Assembly: GCF_033568475.1 (NCBI RefSeq)
Contig: NC_133123.1
Location: 7,307,001 to 7,371,000, forward strand
Origin: Henckelia pumila
Taxonomy: Eukaryota; Streptophyta; Magnoliopsida; Lamiales; Gesneriaceae
Direction: 5' to 3'
DNA: 64,000 nucleotides
Positions 48,971 through 61,366 of this stretch are shown here, in pieces. The first letter of the stretch is position 1. Each line of letters opens with the position of its first letter. Both the position numbers and the translations under genes were made by a program. The notes below the pieces were generated by a model. The model was not told where the DNA came from and did no database searches. It saw nothing but the letters and a program-made list of their open reading frames with translations.

Positions 48971-50867
48971 GTAAGTTCTATGATTATTTGCTTTTTAATT
49001 CTTTGATTATTGATTCATTTTCTCAACATTCATTCAAATTATTCTTTGAAAATCATTAATAATCATTAAAAATTTTAAAATTTTTTGTACAAAATCATTA
49101 ATAATCATTAATATTTTTGAATAAATTTCAATTAGGGCATGAGGTTTCTGATTCACCACCCTTTCTTCACCAAATTTTGATTGGTCGCTGCATTTAGTAC
49201 CTGACTGTGTGATTATGATGGTCTAACATTAAAAAAAATGAATTGAAATCATTATTAAATAATTAATATTATTAATAAATTCAGTGCACCAACGTTTCTC
49301 TTTGGAGTCATATATAAATCAATGTTACGTGACATGTTGATCAACTTACAACCAGTATCCTCTCATTCTTTATGGATACCAAAGAATTTCAATGGCTAAC
49401 TTTGATGTTAGTCCGATCAGCTTGCTGAACAAAAACTAGAGGGACGTGACTATAAAAGTCCTCATTGTTCGACAAGGTGGCCAGGGATCCAAAAATTCCG
49501 ATGCAAAAATAATTAGAAAGATGATATTCGTCGATGAACAGTTAATTCGTATTCTTTTTGCGATTTTTTAATTTGTTTTTCATCGTGATATCATCAAATT
49601 AAGAGTACTTTTGTTCTATCGATTAATACTACTTTCTTGACATTGTGTTTTAAGGAAACAAAATTACATGGGAGTATTTTCGCAAGTGCCATAAAAAAAT
49701 TTCAAGATGTACCGAAGATGAACCAAAGCTATTTCATTTCAAATCCATCAATTGCGGAGGACAACCCAAACTATCCAAACGTCAATCAAGAATTTGAATT
49801 GGTTTTGCATAAAGATACAATTGTCACGAAAACATAAACATCATTGGAAAGTTATAATGTGGTGTCCAATTTTAAGGAATTAATTGTCTTGAAAAAAGAT
49901 TTCAAGGAATTTTAACGATATCAATTTTTGGACCTCACATTGTAACTTTCCAAAGATTTCTAGGAATTAAATCTTTTTTCAAGACAGTAAATTCCTTGAA
50001 ATTGGGCCTCATATTGTAACTTTCCAAGGATGTTTCTGTTTTCGTGACAATTGTATCTTTATGCAAAACCAATTCAAATTCTTGATTGACGTTTGGATAG
50101 TTTGGGTTGGTTTCCTCAATTGATGGATTTGAAATGAAATAGCTTTGGTTCATCTTCAGTACATCTTGAAATTTTTCTATGGCACTTGCGAAAATAATTC
50201 CATGTATTTTGGTTCCCTAAAAACACAATGTCAAGAAATTAGTATTAATCGATAGAACAAAAGTACTCTTAATTTGATGATATCACGATGGAAAACAAAT
50301 TAAACAATCGCAAAAAGAATATGAATTACCTATTTATCGACGAATATCAGATTTCTAATTGTTTTTGCATCGAAATTTTTGGATCCCTGGCCACCTTGTC
50401 GAACAATGAGAACTTTTATAGTCACGTCCCTCTGGTTTTTGTTCAGCAAGCTGATCGGAGTAACATCAAAGTTAGCAATTGGAATTCCTTGGTATCGATA
50501 AAAAAATGAGAGAATATTGGTTGTAAGTTGATTAGCATGTCACATAACAGAGGTTTATATATGGCTCCAAAGAGAAACGTTGGTGCACTGAATTTATTAA
50601 TAATATTAATTATTTAATAATAATTTCAATTAATTTTTTTAACGTTAGGCCATCATAATCACACAATCAGGTACTAAATGCACCGACCAATCAAATTTGG
50701 TAAAGAAAGGGTGGTGAATCAGAACTCTCATGCCCTAATTGAAATTTATTCAAAAATATTAATGATTTCGTTCAAAATATTAATGATTTTCAAAGAATAA
50801 TTTGAGTGAACGTTGAGACAATGAATCAATAATCAAGGAATTAAAAACAAATAATCATAGAACTTAC
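48971..50867. repeat. 1.9-kb inverted repeat (foldback) of RPA gene sequence
   Basis: Left arm about 48971-49905, right arm about 49965-50867, pairing over roughly 900 bases with scattered mismatches and small gaps; the loop is about 60 bases. The outer end of each arm is GTAAGTTCTATGATTATTTG or its complement, an intron donor sequence. Both arms contain the first two coding exons of the RPA-like gene, so the arms converge tail to tail. A transcript through it would fold into a long hairpin. Confidence 0.88.
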
Positions 50868-51730
50868 AAAGTGAAGCAGGTAATTCGATGGGTAGATAAA
50901 AAAAGCGGAAGAAGTGGATTTAGAAGAGAAGTGATACTGATTAATAATTTTAAGTGAATAATAAAAAAAATTACATTTGTGATTTGTTACTTTCATCTTA
51001 GACGCAAATCTTTATTTTTGACTCGATACTATGAGCATAACCATATGGGACAATCTTGCCTTAAATGAAGGAGAACACTTGCATGAAACAAAGTTGACCC
51101 ACCCCATGGTTGCTTTCTCGAATGTCAAAACGAAATATCTTGTAGGTAAATTAGAACATAAACTATAAAAGGATTATAATTTGAACTCTAACTTTTATAC
51201 AATACATCATGCATTATTATTTTCTTTCCAATAGAGGTCCAACTCACGGCTACAACAACGAGTGGAATGTTTCTGCATTCATTTTGCAATGAGACACAAA
51301 TAATTAACTCATGGTATGCTTATAAATCCGTGTAAAAAATGTTTGTTAAAAAATTTTGAAATCAGAATTCACTCAATTAGTGTTTCGATTATGATGTCTG
51401 AGCTTTTGATTTCATTGGCAGGCTGCATGCTAATGTTAATGATCAAAGTTTAGAAGAGATGCGGAAGACAAAGAGAATTAAGAACTCCGAAGAAGTGACA
51501 TTGGCACAGTTGCTGAATAAAAGAGATACTTTGAAAAAGGTCAGTACATCATATGATGTTTCAATGTATGTTTCATTGATTGCAAAAAATAATGTCATCG
51601 CCAATTTAAAAAATATGTAGAGTAAGTACTATCACTTCAAAGCAAGGGTACACCAAGTGAAAAATAGAGCGAGCTCATGGTATGAAGCATGTAGTAATTG
51701 CAGTAAGGGAATATCAAAGACAATTCTGGG
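49392..51730 (+). pseudogene. RPA70-like (replication protein A large subunit) gene, decayed
   Basis: Exon-like blocks on the plus strand: 49392-49545 (MANFDVSPISLLNKN, then RDVTIKVLIVRQGGQGSKN), 49654-49837 (GSIFASAIKKFQDVPKMNQS, ELVLHKDTIVTKT), about 51038-51145 (IWDNLALNEGEHLHETKLTH), about 51233-51310 (QLTATTTSGMFLHSFCNE), 51421-51539 (EEVTLAQLLNKRDTLKK) and about 51630-51730 (YYHFKARVHQ and SWYEACSNCSKG). The last has the CxxC part of the RPA C-terminal zinc ribbon. These are successive OB-fold parts of RPA1-type single-strand DNA-binding proteins. In the left copy codon 16 is TAG; in the inverted copy the same codon is CAG but its start ATG reads TTG, so neither copy is intact. The inverted copy interrupts the gene between its second and third blocks. 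Confidence 0.75.
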
Positions 51731-51959
51731 AAAAATTGTATATAATGCGCGGATTTTAACATTCGTTGTAATTTCTAGGTAATAATTGTTGTGATTTGAA
51801 CTTGTCGGTAATATTCATCCAATTTTAATTCTTCTTCATTCTCATAATATTAGCTTCATATAACAAATTGAACAAGGAAAAAAAAAATTATTTCAAATTA
51901 TATAAATAATTAATCTCTCCACGTGTATCATCACACGTGCTTTTTTTATTAGTATATGT

Positions 51960-52520
51960 ATATTTACCAATAAAAATTGATTGACTGATATTGAAAGAAC
52001 AAGTACTCAAACTTGTCAAAAATATTTGCCCAAAATCAGTACAAAAATCCTAAAAAATTTTGTACGGAATCACTACTATTACACCGAAATAGGAATACTC
52101 ATGTTTAAAGAAGGTACCAAATTTGCACATTTGAGGCTAAAAATATTTCACTTGCTAGATAAATTAGAGAGTGATCTTTTTCCCGTTTCTCTTTCTCTAT
52201 GGACATATATAGATGGACGGTCCAAAAAAGTTTTCAACCCCTTTAATTATTAAATTAAATTAAACCCAATAATTAAATATACTTCCTATTTTTCCCATTC
52301 CACCAAATTTAACCAAAGTCTTCCACAGTCAAACAAGAATCCGATATTCCTTCTTTGCCTCCAAAAATTTCGAACACACCTCTCTCTCTCTCTCTCTCTC
52401 ATATATTCACAAAACTCAACTACCAACTTCTAATGGTTACTAAAACATAGAAATATAAAGCCCCTAACCACATTACAAAACCAGAAAAAACAAACAAACA
52501 AAGTTGTAATTTCAGACAGG
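51960..52520. other. Promoter and leader of the GATL gene
   Basis: AT-rich, with a (CT)n tract at 52381-52400, common in plant core promoters, and a possible TATA box at 52203-52210 (CATATATAGATGG). A five-codon upstream ORF lies at 52433-52450 (ATG GTT ACT AAA ACA TAG) if transcription starts at or before the CT tract. Confidence 0.45.
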
Positions 52521-53603
52521 ATGGCCAATTGGAGCTCCCATTCATCTCATTTCCTCCTCCTCGGCCTCCTGTCTCTCCTCCTCCTCCACCCGACCACCAA
52601 CACCACCGCGGCCATCCGCCTCCACATTGTCCAAAAACCAACCCCTTCCTCCGCCACCACCGTTCCCGCCTTCCGGGAAGCACCGGCCTTTCGCAATGGC
52701 AACACATGCAGCAGCAGGCATAATAAAGATGGCATGATCAATATCATCCACATTGTCATGCCTCTCGATTCAAATTACATCAGAGGGACGATTGCAGCGG
52801 TGTTATCCATCTTGCAGCATTCCACCTGCCCGGAGAACGTCTCCTTCCACTTCCTATCCGCCCATCTCGAGCCGGAAATATACTCCTTGATCAAGTCCAC
52901 CTTCCCTTACCTCACCTTCAAGATGTACCACTTCGATTCCAACAGGGTTCGTGGGAAGATCTCTAAATCCATAAGGCAAGCCCTGGACCAGCCCCTCAAC
53001 TACGCGCGAATATACATGTCCGACATCCTCCCTATAGACGTGAAACGTGTGATATATTTAGACTCAGACATCATAGTGGTGGATGATATAGCAAAACTAT
53101 GGGGTGTGGATTTAGGTGACAAGGTGTTGGCAGCACCAGAGTATTGCCATGCAAACTTCACAAACTATTTCACCGACGCATTCTGGTCGGACGTGAAGTT
53201 GTCTAGGACGTTTGAGGGACGACATCCGTGCTATTTCAACACCGGTGTGATGGTGGTGGATGTCGATCAATGGAGGAAAGGAGGATACACCCAGAAGGTA
53301 GAGGAGTGGATGGCAGTACAAAAGCAAAAAAGAATATATCATTTAGGATCATTGCCTCCTATTTTACTCATTTTTGCAGGTAATATTAAGCCAGTGGATC
53401 ATAGGTGGAATCAGCACGGTTTAGGGGGAGACAATTTAGAAGGGAAATGTAGAGGACTTCACCCTGGCCCCATCAGCCTCCTACATTGGAGTGGTAAAGG
53501 TAAACCATGGTTGAGATTGGACTCTAGGAGGACATGCACCGTCGATTACCTGTGGGCGCCCTACGATCTCTACCGTTCCTCTCGCGTCGCGTTAGAAGAC
53601 TGA
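52521..53603 (+). CDS. GATL: Galacturonosyltransferase-like protein (GATL, GT8 family)
   Basis: Intronless, 360 residues, the length and gene structure typical of plant GATL genes. Residues 10-23 form a hydrophobic signal or membrane anchor; the rest is a GT8 catalytic domain expected in the Golgi or ER lumen. Seen: [20 protein letters not shown] (77-96), the substrate-contact region [20 protein letters not shown] (144-163), the metal-binding DxD in [11 protein letters not shown] (179-189), [15 protein letters not shown], and the C-terminal HWSGKGKPW (322-330). GATLs act in pectin or xylan synthesis; GATL1 (PARVUS) is linked to the xylan reducing-end sequence. I cannot assign the subgroup by eye. 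The donor sugar is probably a nucleotide-linked uronic acid or galactose-type sugar. The frame is intact. The N-terminal Thr/Pro-rich linker (24-60) is variable in the family. Confidence 0.95.
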   Translation: MANWSSHSSHFLLLGLLSLLLLHPTTNTTAAIRLHIVQKPTPSSATTVPAFREAPAFRNGNTCSSRHNKDGMINIIHIVMPLDSNYIRGTIAAVLSILQHSTCPENVSFHFLSAHLEPEIYSLIKSTFPYLTFKMYHFDSNRVRGKISKSIRQALDQPLNYARIYMSDILPIDVKRVIYLDSDIIVVDDIAKLWGVDLGDKVLAAPEYCHANFTNYFTDAFWSDVKLSRTFEGRHPCYFNTGVMVVDVDQWRKGGYTQKVEEWMAVQKQKRIYHLGSLPPILLIFAGNIKPVDHRWNQHGLGGDNLEGKCRGLHPGPISLLHWSGKGKPWLRLDSRRTCTVDYLWAPYDLYRSSRVALED

Positions 53604-55079
53604 CTGATCATGCTCTGTCCACTTGATCGTCAAGGAACCACATGGACGGACGGACGATCCAGATTCTGATGATCATGTCGTCGAATTCGGTATATTTTTC
53701 ATTCACATGCATGGTGTATATCAATGTCATGTAATACGGTTATAATAAGAAATTTAACACATACTTACGTAATATGCACAGAATCATGTGAGATGAGAAC
53801 ATAGAATTTGGAGCAGTTTTCAAAAGGATCTTTGTATGTACAAGATAGAGTACTGTGACACAAAGTCATGTAGATTTTTTCGGTAAAAGGAATGGATGAA
53901 TTTATTAGAGAGTGTAAAATGGTCCAAGCAATTGGGAATGGAGGCGATTATATAGTTTTTCTCCATTTTTGCATTATAAAGTTCAGGATTAGCATAGCTT
54001 TTTATTTCTTCTTCTTCTTCTTCTTTTTTTAGGACACTAATTTCTTTTGTTCATTAGAATCTCTGTAATTGTGTGTATTGCTGTGAATTTTAGGAACGTC
54101 TTTGTTTAATGAAGTCGCCCCTTCAAATTATATTTTATCAAAAGAAAAACGTTTAACCACAAATTCAAACTTTAAACACGAAGCATGCAGATTCTTACGT
54201 CTCAAATTAAATATATCAGTAAAACTTCGAACTATTAATATTCCCCTGTTCATCTCTACATGTTAAAATTATAAAAATTTCAAAGATCGCTTATGCCAAT
54301 TTCAGCTCACAACAAATTAAACAAGGAATAGAAGACAAAAAAGAAATAGCATGCATGAAGCCAATTAAACTGAGTCACTAATTGATTCACAATAATCGTT
54401 TAAGAAAGAAGAAAACTCACTTCATCTTGTTGACTTGCCTTCAGTAGCAGCACCACATTCCTCACCGGAGCAAATAATAAAGGTCGTGATCGATTAATTT
54501 CCAAATCTACTGATGCAAAATATATTTTTATTGTATTTTGAAATCCATTTTGTTCAATCTTGTTTCGGTCCAAAAAAAATGAACATTAGTAAAATTTTAT
54601 TTTATAAACTAATATATTATATACGGATCTCAATGAAAAATCACTGCAAGAAAATTGCTAATAACAATGTTTGAATGAGGGGTTGCATCGTTTCTTGGAT
54701 ATTCCGTTGATGAATCTTACTCAGATTCATAATCAGATACTCCTATAAAAGATTGCATTTATCATACATACTAAATCAATTTGTCATCATGTAAAATCCA
54801 ATATGGACCTATGGTAAACAACACTCGCGATGAAATTGATACCTTCGACCACAATGAAAAAAGAACTCAGCAGAAATCAATCGCGATGAGATAATAAGGT
54901 CATTACAACAAGAGAACAAAAAAGGGGCACTCCAGCAAGAACAAAGGTATTCATCGTCTAGTTAGAATCAAGGATGAAGATTAATGAATCAGTGTTGGAC
55001 AAAATCATTTCATTGGAGTTCATGTTTTTCAATCATTTAATCTGAGTCTTGTTTTCTACATTCATACATGTTATATATC
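53604..55079. other. 3' flank of GATL and intergenic DNA, no gene seen
   Basis: The first 400 bases are the likely 3' untranslated region and terminator. The rest is AT-rich without a recognisable gene. A TTCTTC tract lies at 54007-54025. Confidence 0.55.
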
Positions 55080-55117
55080 TTCGGTGTCTTGCGTGCAACG
55101 CGCATACAAATTTCTAG
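55080..55117 (+). mobile_element. Helitron 3' terminus
   Basis: TTGCGTGCAACGCGCATACA followed by AATTTCTAG and T: a GC-rich hairpin and CTAG end like those at 18463 and 62531. I could not find the matching 5' TC end, so only the terminus is called. Confidence 0.5.
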
Positions 55118-55220
55118 TGCATATTGAATGACACATTTGATCAACTGCTGTTGCAACTAATCCAATCATCAACACTTAAATCATCAGAAAGCATCGATGA
55201 GCAAGCATATTTGTTCACAT

Positions 55221-55388
55221 CAAATAGTAACATGTTTCAAGCATTCCCATCACTGTCTATGCTTCAGGTGTCGCTGCGATGGGACATTTTCCCAATGTAT
55301 TCCACAAATAGTAACATGTTTCAAGCATTCCCATCACTGTCTATGCTTCAGGTGTCGCTGCGATGGGACATTTTCCCAATGTATTCCA
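55221..55388. repeat. 84-bp tandem duplication spanning the last AP5M exon
   Basis: Two apparently identical 84-base units, 55221-55304 and 55305-55388. The second unit holds most of AP5M exon 8 with its stop codon and the start of the 3' untranslated region; the first is an extra copy lying in the 3' untranslated region. Identity implies a very recent event. Confidence 0.92.
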
Positions 55389-58300
55389 CAAAACATAATC
55401 GCCAGAAACAACCTGATGCAACCATAAATGATAAGAAAAGGCTCAAAAGTCGAGTTATATGCAATAATGCAGCATTTTTCTGAGAGAGATAATAATGCTT
55501 TTCTGCAGCGGATGTTTATCCCAGGTATTATCTACAACTAATATTTGTCCACATGCTAACCCATTATCCAGCACACACATGAGCGAGAGGGCCCATCTCC
55601 TAATAACCTAATATTTTGTGAATGATCGGCAAACTTAGTGAGAAACAAGAAAGACCATCAAAAGATAATCAAACCTACATTCGTGTATTGCTATTAGCCA
55701 GCATAAAAAAAGCTCTATCAGAAAACAAAGCTAAGCATAACAATACATGCAGCATATGACAGTGCTACATCATGAAGCCACAAACTTTTCAAAAAGGCCA
55801 AATAGAAAAATCAGTCGGTAGAAGCCAGTTATACCTGAGTTGAACATTCCACAGGCGCCTTTACTGTAGGAAATATGCTTACCTGCACAGAGCATTTTAA
55901 AATGAACATCCAAATAATGAATCTGCCTCTAAAGGAAAAGATAAAATAGTAATTCGCACATATGATGTTACCAGACATGGAAAACCTCAGGGATTAACAG
56001 TAAAAGCAGAATAAAGATTGAACAATCCGCAGATGTTTAGTGGCGATGATGTATAAATAATATGATGACTCCCATGCAGAATGAGATAACTCTTAAAATA
56101 ACTCCACCAAAGATTTGACAGAAATTACAGAAGAGTTGCTGCTATATCAGTTTTGAATGAGATGGATTCAACTTATCAAAGAAAAGGGCAACATCAGCAT
56201 GGGAACAAAGAGGAGAAAGATGCCAGTATCAAGTTGGAAGAAGGTAAAACTAGAGTTGGCTACATCTCAACATTGTTTACTCGGAGGACAACCACCCTCC
56301 ACAAAAACGTGGCATAGCTATCATGTGGCATCCAGAGGACCAGAGGTATCTATGTACTATAAAACTGTAGAATCTTCGAGCAAGAGACAACTTCTTCAAG
56401 TAAAGTACACTGAACAAAAGGCAGGGACAACATTTCACATGCATCAATAATCTTGAAGACAAATATGCCACCAGGCATTACAAAAGTTCTGAAGCTCATA
56501 ATAAGTTGATGAAGCATATACAATAAACTGAACTTCATTTAGAGATCAAAGATGTATCCATAAGTTCTCATTTTGCTTTACTCTGTCCAATACTTACAAA
56601 TTCAAAGAAAATATTATTACTCAAAATCAAGTGAAGCTAATGAAAAAAAAAAAGAAAAAGAAAGAAAGAAAGAAGAAACCAAATTTGAGTTTTGCTACAA
56701 CAACAGCAAAAGTTGACCGGATGCGTGAAAATGAATGACGGTATAAACACAATGCTACAAAAAAAAGATTAAACACTTCCCAATATATTCAAATGCTCAA
56801 AGTGAAACAGAGATGTGCTACAATGCAACGTCTATGATGTGACGAGATAGACTTACAGATTTAGGATCAATAGACATTCCTGATAAAGATGGTCCAATAA
56901 ACTTGAAAGACACCTGCACAAAAATGAATTAATGCTAATTTTGGAAAGAATGTGCCCAGAAACAAAATGTAGAAAGTGCAATGATTCAAAGAATTTTGCA
57001 TCTCCATGGCATATTGATTGTTTAGTACAAAAACTACAGAACAGAGTCTGGAAGAGATTTCGGGGGCAATGTTTATCGTCAAGATGTCCGATCTACCACC
57101 TTTTCTCAAGGTCTACCTGATTCTCTTAGAAGAATTGTTCGAGAATATTCAATCATGACAGCAATAAATCAGATTTCAAGTGCTAGTCGTTAGACAACCT
57201 CCAACTACATAGATACTGCATGCAAATAAATTTGTAATGTAAAATAATTAATCTGGATTTTTATACATTAAAAAAACATTCTAAGATGGCTAGCCTCAAA
57301 ATGGTACACACTACTAATAAATGAAGCACATACTTTCGCATAGTTGTAAGCCTGCCAGCAAAAAGGCTCCTCTAGATCAACTGCTTGAAGATCCTTGCTC
57401 ATTTTTTCCATTATATAGTCCTCAACATTGGCACTGCTAATGCTGGATTCTGTCTCAAAATCACTGTCTTCATCAGCCATAGTTCCAACCGCTGATCCAG
57501 CTGAAGGTGGCCTTTGAGCTTGCCATGGAGCAAACCTAACTGTTCCAGGAAAAGTTGCCTCAATGCTCTTCCCAGAAACACCCCGACTGTTGGTTATTAG
57601 CTTCCATTCAACAAAGTGTTCAGTATAGGAAACTGTTCCGATGGAAGGCGTCCCATCAAATGAAACCACCTTTCTTTTTGGAAAAGGCATGCTTACTGTA
57701 CAGAACTCTATCGTTAGAGGAGCTTTATAACCTTCCATGAGACTCAACTTAAACAAAAAGGCACCTTCATTTTCTGAGACCATTGAGAGCTGGTAAAACC
57801 CCTTTATTGGAGGTCCGAAAGAACATAATGCTTGATAGCGCACTAACGTAAAATTCCCTAATGGTGGTGAAAAGGTCACGGCCTGTTTATCACCACCATG
57901 CTCTGGAACTTGAGCACCATGGTGGAAGGATAATGACTCAATACGTGAAGTATCCAGCCCAGTCAAAGGGAAGGAAACATCAGGTAACCCTTCTAACTCA
58001 GCCCTACAGTTCACTTGACCAGAAATTATTATACTGTCAGGAATTTCATCACGATCATACATTGAAGCATGAACAGTCTCATGAATTGTAAACAGAATCC
58101 GCTGCTTTCCCCTATAAAGATAAGGCTTCCAGGCTGGTTGCTTGCGGTCTGCTGGAGGCAAATCTGACAAGGAAAATCCAGCAGCCTTGATTGCAGAAAT
58201 ATTCATGTAGTTGAGATCAAGTGGAGTACCTACGGCAGAAAAAGGAGGAAATGAAAAATATTAAGCAACCCCATACACCATTCAACATCTAAACACTGCA

Positions 58301-60114
58301 CACGATTTAGAATCGAAATACCACGATAAAGATTACCAACCAAAGGGCATTGCACTACTGATAAAAGACCGAAGCAAATCCTTGTCCAAAGGCCTGAAAC
58401 CAATCTTTGGAACATCAGACATTGAAGCTCCACTCATAGCAGTTCCAGAAACAGTGGATGCTGCAGTCGGTGCAGCTGGAGGTTTTGGTCTTGCTGATAT
58501 ACCTGAGATTCCAATACTACCGGTGAGGGAGTCCAGCAACCCTCCAACTGAAGGAGAGGCGACAGCAACTACTTCGGGCTCCATTGATTCACCGGTTATT
58601 ATGTCTCCAAATGTATGTGCCACGATGAATGCCCTAATTCAGTAAATTAATAAGAAGTGGTTCCATTTTTTTATAGGAACAAGTCATTGGCCACTATATG
58701 GTAGAAGCTCGTCACCAAAGAACAATTGTTAAGCCCCTAAATCGCAAGTAACAACTAAATTACAAGTGGTATATACTTCTCATGCACCAGATACAAACAT
58801 CCAATCCAAAAGAAGAAGATTACAAACATCTTTAAACTTGTAAGTTCAGATGTACGAGAAGAAAACACATCAGAAAGGGTGGGGAGCACCACATTTGCAT
58901 ACACAAGTTTATGGAATAAAAAGAAGAAGATTACAAATATCTTTAAACTTGTAAGTTCAGATTTACGAGAAGAAAACGCATCAGAAAGGGTGGGGAGTAC
59001 AACATTTGCATACACAAGTTTATGGAATAAAAAGAATATGAAAAGATTCAGCGACACCTAAAGAGAAAAACTTACCATACCCTGTGATGGATGGAAGTTC
59101 AAGGAGGAGTGAAGAAATATTCTCTTGCTCTCCGACAGCACTCCCACAATCAGAACTATTGCTCATTTTTGAATATGTCTTCAAATGATGAGGCTCGATC
59201 AGAGGCAAAACAAGTATGGTATATGGACCCTTTAAGTGTAAGACCACAGGCCACAACAGATAATTTTCCGATTTCTCTTCATGATTGATATGCAAGCTAA
59301 TTAAGTGGCGAGTAATTGGGTCATCAACCCATGAATCTGATCCTTTAGTAGACTGTCTTAAACGTAAACCGAATCCACGAGCAGACCCCTCCCTGAATTT
59401 ATTTAGTCAATCAGTTATGAAATGCTAATATGGCCAAGTACTGACATGATTCATTCATCACAGGTATGATAGCAATAAAAAATTGAAAAATATAAACTCA
59501 TGCTAAAAAAATAACTGCGGCCACATATTCTATGACCAATGCCACCAAAAGGATCACAAGAAATTCAACCAGATGTGATTTCAGTTCCAACTTCCAACTA
59601 ACAAACTGCAAAATAAAGAACACATCACACAAATTTAAGTTGATCTGTAAGTCAAATTAATAAAATGACAATCCAAACAGATCTTATTACTAGTTAACAT
59701 CCTTTATTATCAAAAAAATGCGAAATATTGAACAAACAAAAACAGGACTTTCTGTGTACACAAATCAAAGAAATAATCAATTCTGCTAAAACATTTCGGA
59801 TTAACCTTTTTTTGCGATCAATGAAGGCAGCAGCTAACTCCGATTCACAAGGCAAGGGTTTATACTTAAAACTATCATCCCTTTCCTTCTGGCATGCCAC
59901 GAACCACCTTTTCTCCACCACTGGGAACTTCCTGTTTTATATTTTCGAGAAATTGAAGCTTTCAGTTCATCAATCGATCTTTTACAGCACAAAATTCACA
60001 AAAATAAATATATAGAGAAAAAAGAGAGAGTGAGAAAAAACACTACCTGGAGAAAAGAACAGTGTCCTGGTTATTGAGAATCCACAAAGCTCGGATGCTG
60101 CAGCCACTCTGCAT
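55341..60114 (-). CDS. AP5M: AP-5 complex subunit mu
   Basis: Eight exons on the minus strand: 60047-60114, 59806-59931, 59081-59392, 58341-58633, 57334-58229, 56857-56913, 55835-55882 and 55341-55412. All introns are GT-AG, phases agree, and the sum is 623 residues plus stop, close to the family length of about 610-630. The start MQSGCSIRALWILNNQDTVL is the family's N-terminal longin-like domain. A linker with SPSVGGLLDSLTGSIGISG follows, then the mu homology domain from about residue 275 (KQPAWKPYLYRGKQRILFTI, NCRAELEGLPDVSFPL, LEEPFCWQAYNYAK) to the end WNTLGKCPIAATPEA. The protein is the medium chain of AP-5, a clathrin-independent adaptor acting at late endosomes or lysosome-like vacuoles. 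Residues 480-545 form an acidic Ser-rich insert. Confidence 0.94.
58811..59032. repeat. 111-bp tandem repeat in AP5M intron 3
   Basis: Two units of about 111 bases starting AGAAGAAGATTACAAA, about 95% identical, within the intron between exons 3 and 4. No coding meaning. Splice sites are untouched. Confidence 0.88.
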
Positions 60115-60119
60115 TTACG

Positions 60120-60445
60120 CTTTCCGGCTTGATTTTCAGATACTGACTATGGAAGTTTTGAGGGGAGAGAATATTGAACAGTGATCGATGGAAAACGATG
60201 AAATGGATGCACGTGTTACGAGTTTTTTTTTTTTTTGAATTAAAAAAAACAATAACAAATTAATAGCAATAAGAAATAAATAAATAATAAAAACAAATAA
60301 ATAAATAAATAATGAATGATAAAAACAAATTACCGAATAACAATAAGAATAAGAATAAATAATCAAATAGATTTAAAATACAAATATTATAAAATGGTAT
60401 TAATAGCAATTAAGAGAATTAAAAATCATATAGGCTCTTTTTCTA
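60120..60445. other. AP5M promoter side, low complexity
   Basis: Upstream of AP5M exon 1. The leader region to about 60220 is normal sequence; from 60222 to 60420 it is A-rich with AAATA and AATAAG repeats. No gene. Confidence 0.5.
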
Positions 60446-61366
60446 TAGAGGTGTCAAAACGGGTTAGCGGGGCGGGTCGACCCACCTTTTAGGCGGATTG
60501 GAAAAACACCAACTCAACCCATCTATTTTAAGTGGCGGGGCGGGTCAATCCGGCGGGCTCACGGGTAAATTGACGGATTTTTGCAGGCCAACCCGCAACT
60601 CACCATTAGGCGAGGCGCTGCGGGCCGGCCCACCTTTTAGGCGGGTTGAGAAATTGCCAACCTAACCACCAATTTTGTATGGCCGGGCGAGCCAATCCGA
60701 CGGTCCTAACCCATGTTTATACAAATATTTTGAAAACTTTTAATGTTATACAATTTTTAAAAATTAATTAAAATATGTATTTTAATAAGATTCTTTTAAA
60801 AAATTTACGAAATTATTTTTAAAAAAGTGTTCGCGAGTGCTGATTTTAAATAATAATCGAGATGCTATTTTTTGTTTTTAAAATAAAAATAAGGGACATA
60901 CTGTTAACAAATCACAAAACAATATGTTATTTTTGTGTTTTTTTAAAATATTTCATAAGGATAAAAACTATTATGAAACGGTTTAAAAGGTCATTTTTTT
61001 AAGACGGTTCTTTTATATGAGTTATCCATTAAAAAGTATTATATTTTATATCAAAAATATTACTTATTATAATAAATATGGGTAGGATTGACCCGTCTCA
61101 CGTATAAGACCGTCTCACAAAAGTGTTACTCTTTCATTTATTCAATAACAAATATATTAGATTTTTTTAATGGAAATATATTACATCTTAACTTTCAATA
61201 TCTTGTTAATAAATCTATTACATTTCATTATATTCAATCACATTCCTACGTTTTTTTTTCTAAAATGACGTATTTCATTATATATTCAATTCCAATTAAG
61301 TTTTATTATTAAATTAAAAAAAACAAAAAAGACCGACCCGTCGGATCGAATGATTTAACACCCATA
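60446..61366. mobile_element. hAT-like relic (tentative)
   Basis: Begins TAGAGGTGTCAAAACGGG and ends in the weak inverted counterpart of TATGGGTGTTAAATC. The left 270 bases are unusually GC-rich with repeats of GGCGGGTC, GACCCACC and TTTTAGGCGG, and the right end carries GACCGACCCGTCGG. Ends of the TAGGGGTGTCAAAACGGG type are common in plant non-autonomous hAT elements. No 8-bp target duplication could be found. One copy of the Mutator-like MITE (60963-61131) appears to lie inside. Confidence 0.4.
60963..61131 (+). mobile_element. Mutator-like MITE, copy 1
   Basis: Diverged copy of the 61664 element, ending GACCGTCTCACAAAAGTGTT. No clean target duplication. Confidence 0.6.

Larger units (their letters stand above)
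48550..51952 (+). mobile_element. Helitron-like locus carrying an RPA gene (tentative limits)
   Basis: The right end has a perfect 7-bp hairpin CACGTGT/ACACGTG (51920-51939), then T-rich sequence, TTAG and T, close to the Helitron 3' end (hairpin, CTRR, T) with one departure. A possible 5' end is A|TCTCTCTCTCATTTTT at 48550. Between them lies an RPA70-like gene, an accessory gene known from plant Helitrons. No Rep/helicase sequence is seen, so this would be a non-autonomous or decayed element. The limits are inference. Confidence 0.4.

Noticed and set aside
52529-52759. Open frames on both strands rich in Pro or Gly
   Set aside because: Shadows of the GC-rich 5' part of the GATL gene.
54440-54480. 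Candidate last exon of AP5M ending in GEECGAATEGKSTR
   Set aside because: The true last exon at 55341-55412 has the right phase, acceptor and the family ending WNTLGKCP, so this one is not needed.
58382-58645. 87-codon plus-strand frame
   Set aside because: Antisense shadow of AP5M exon 4.
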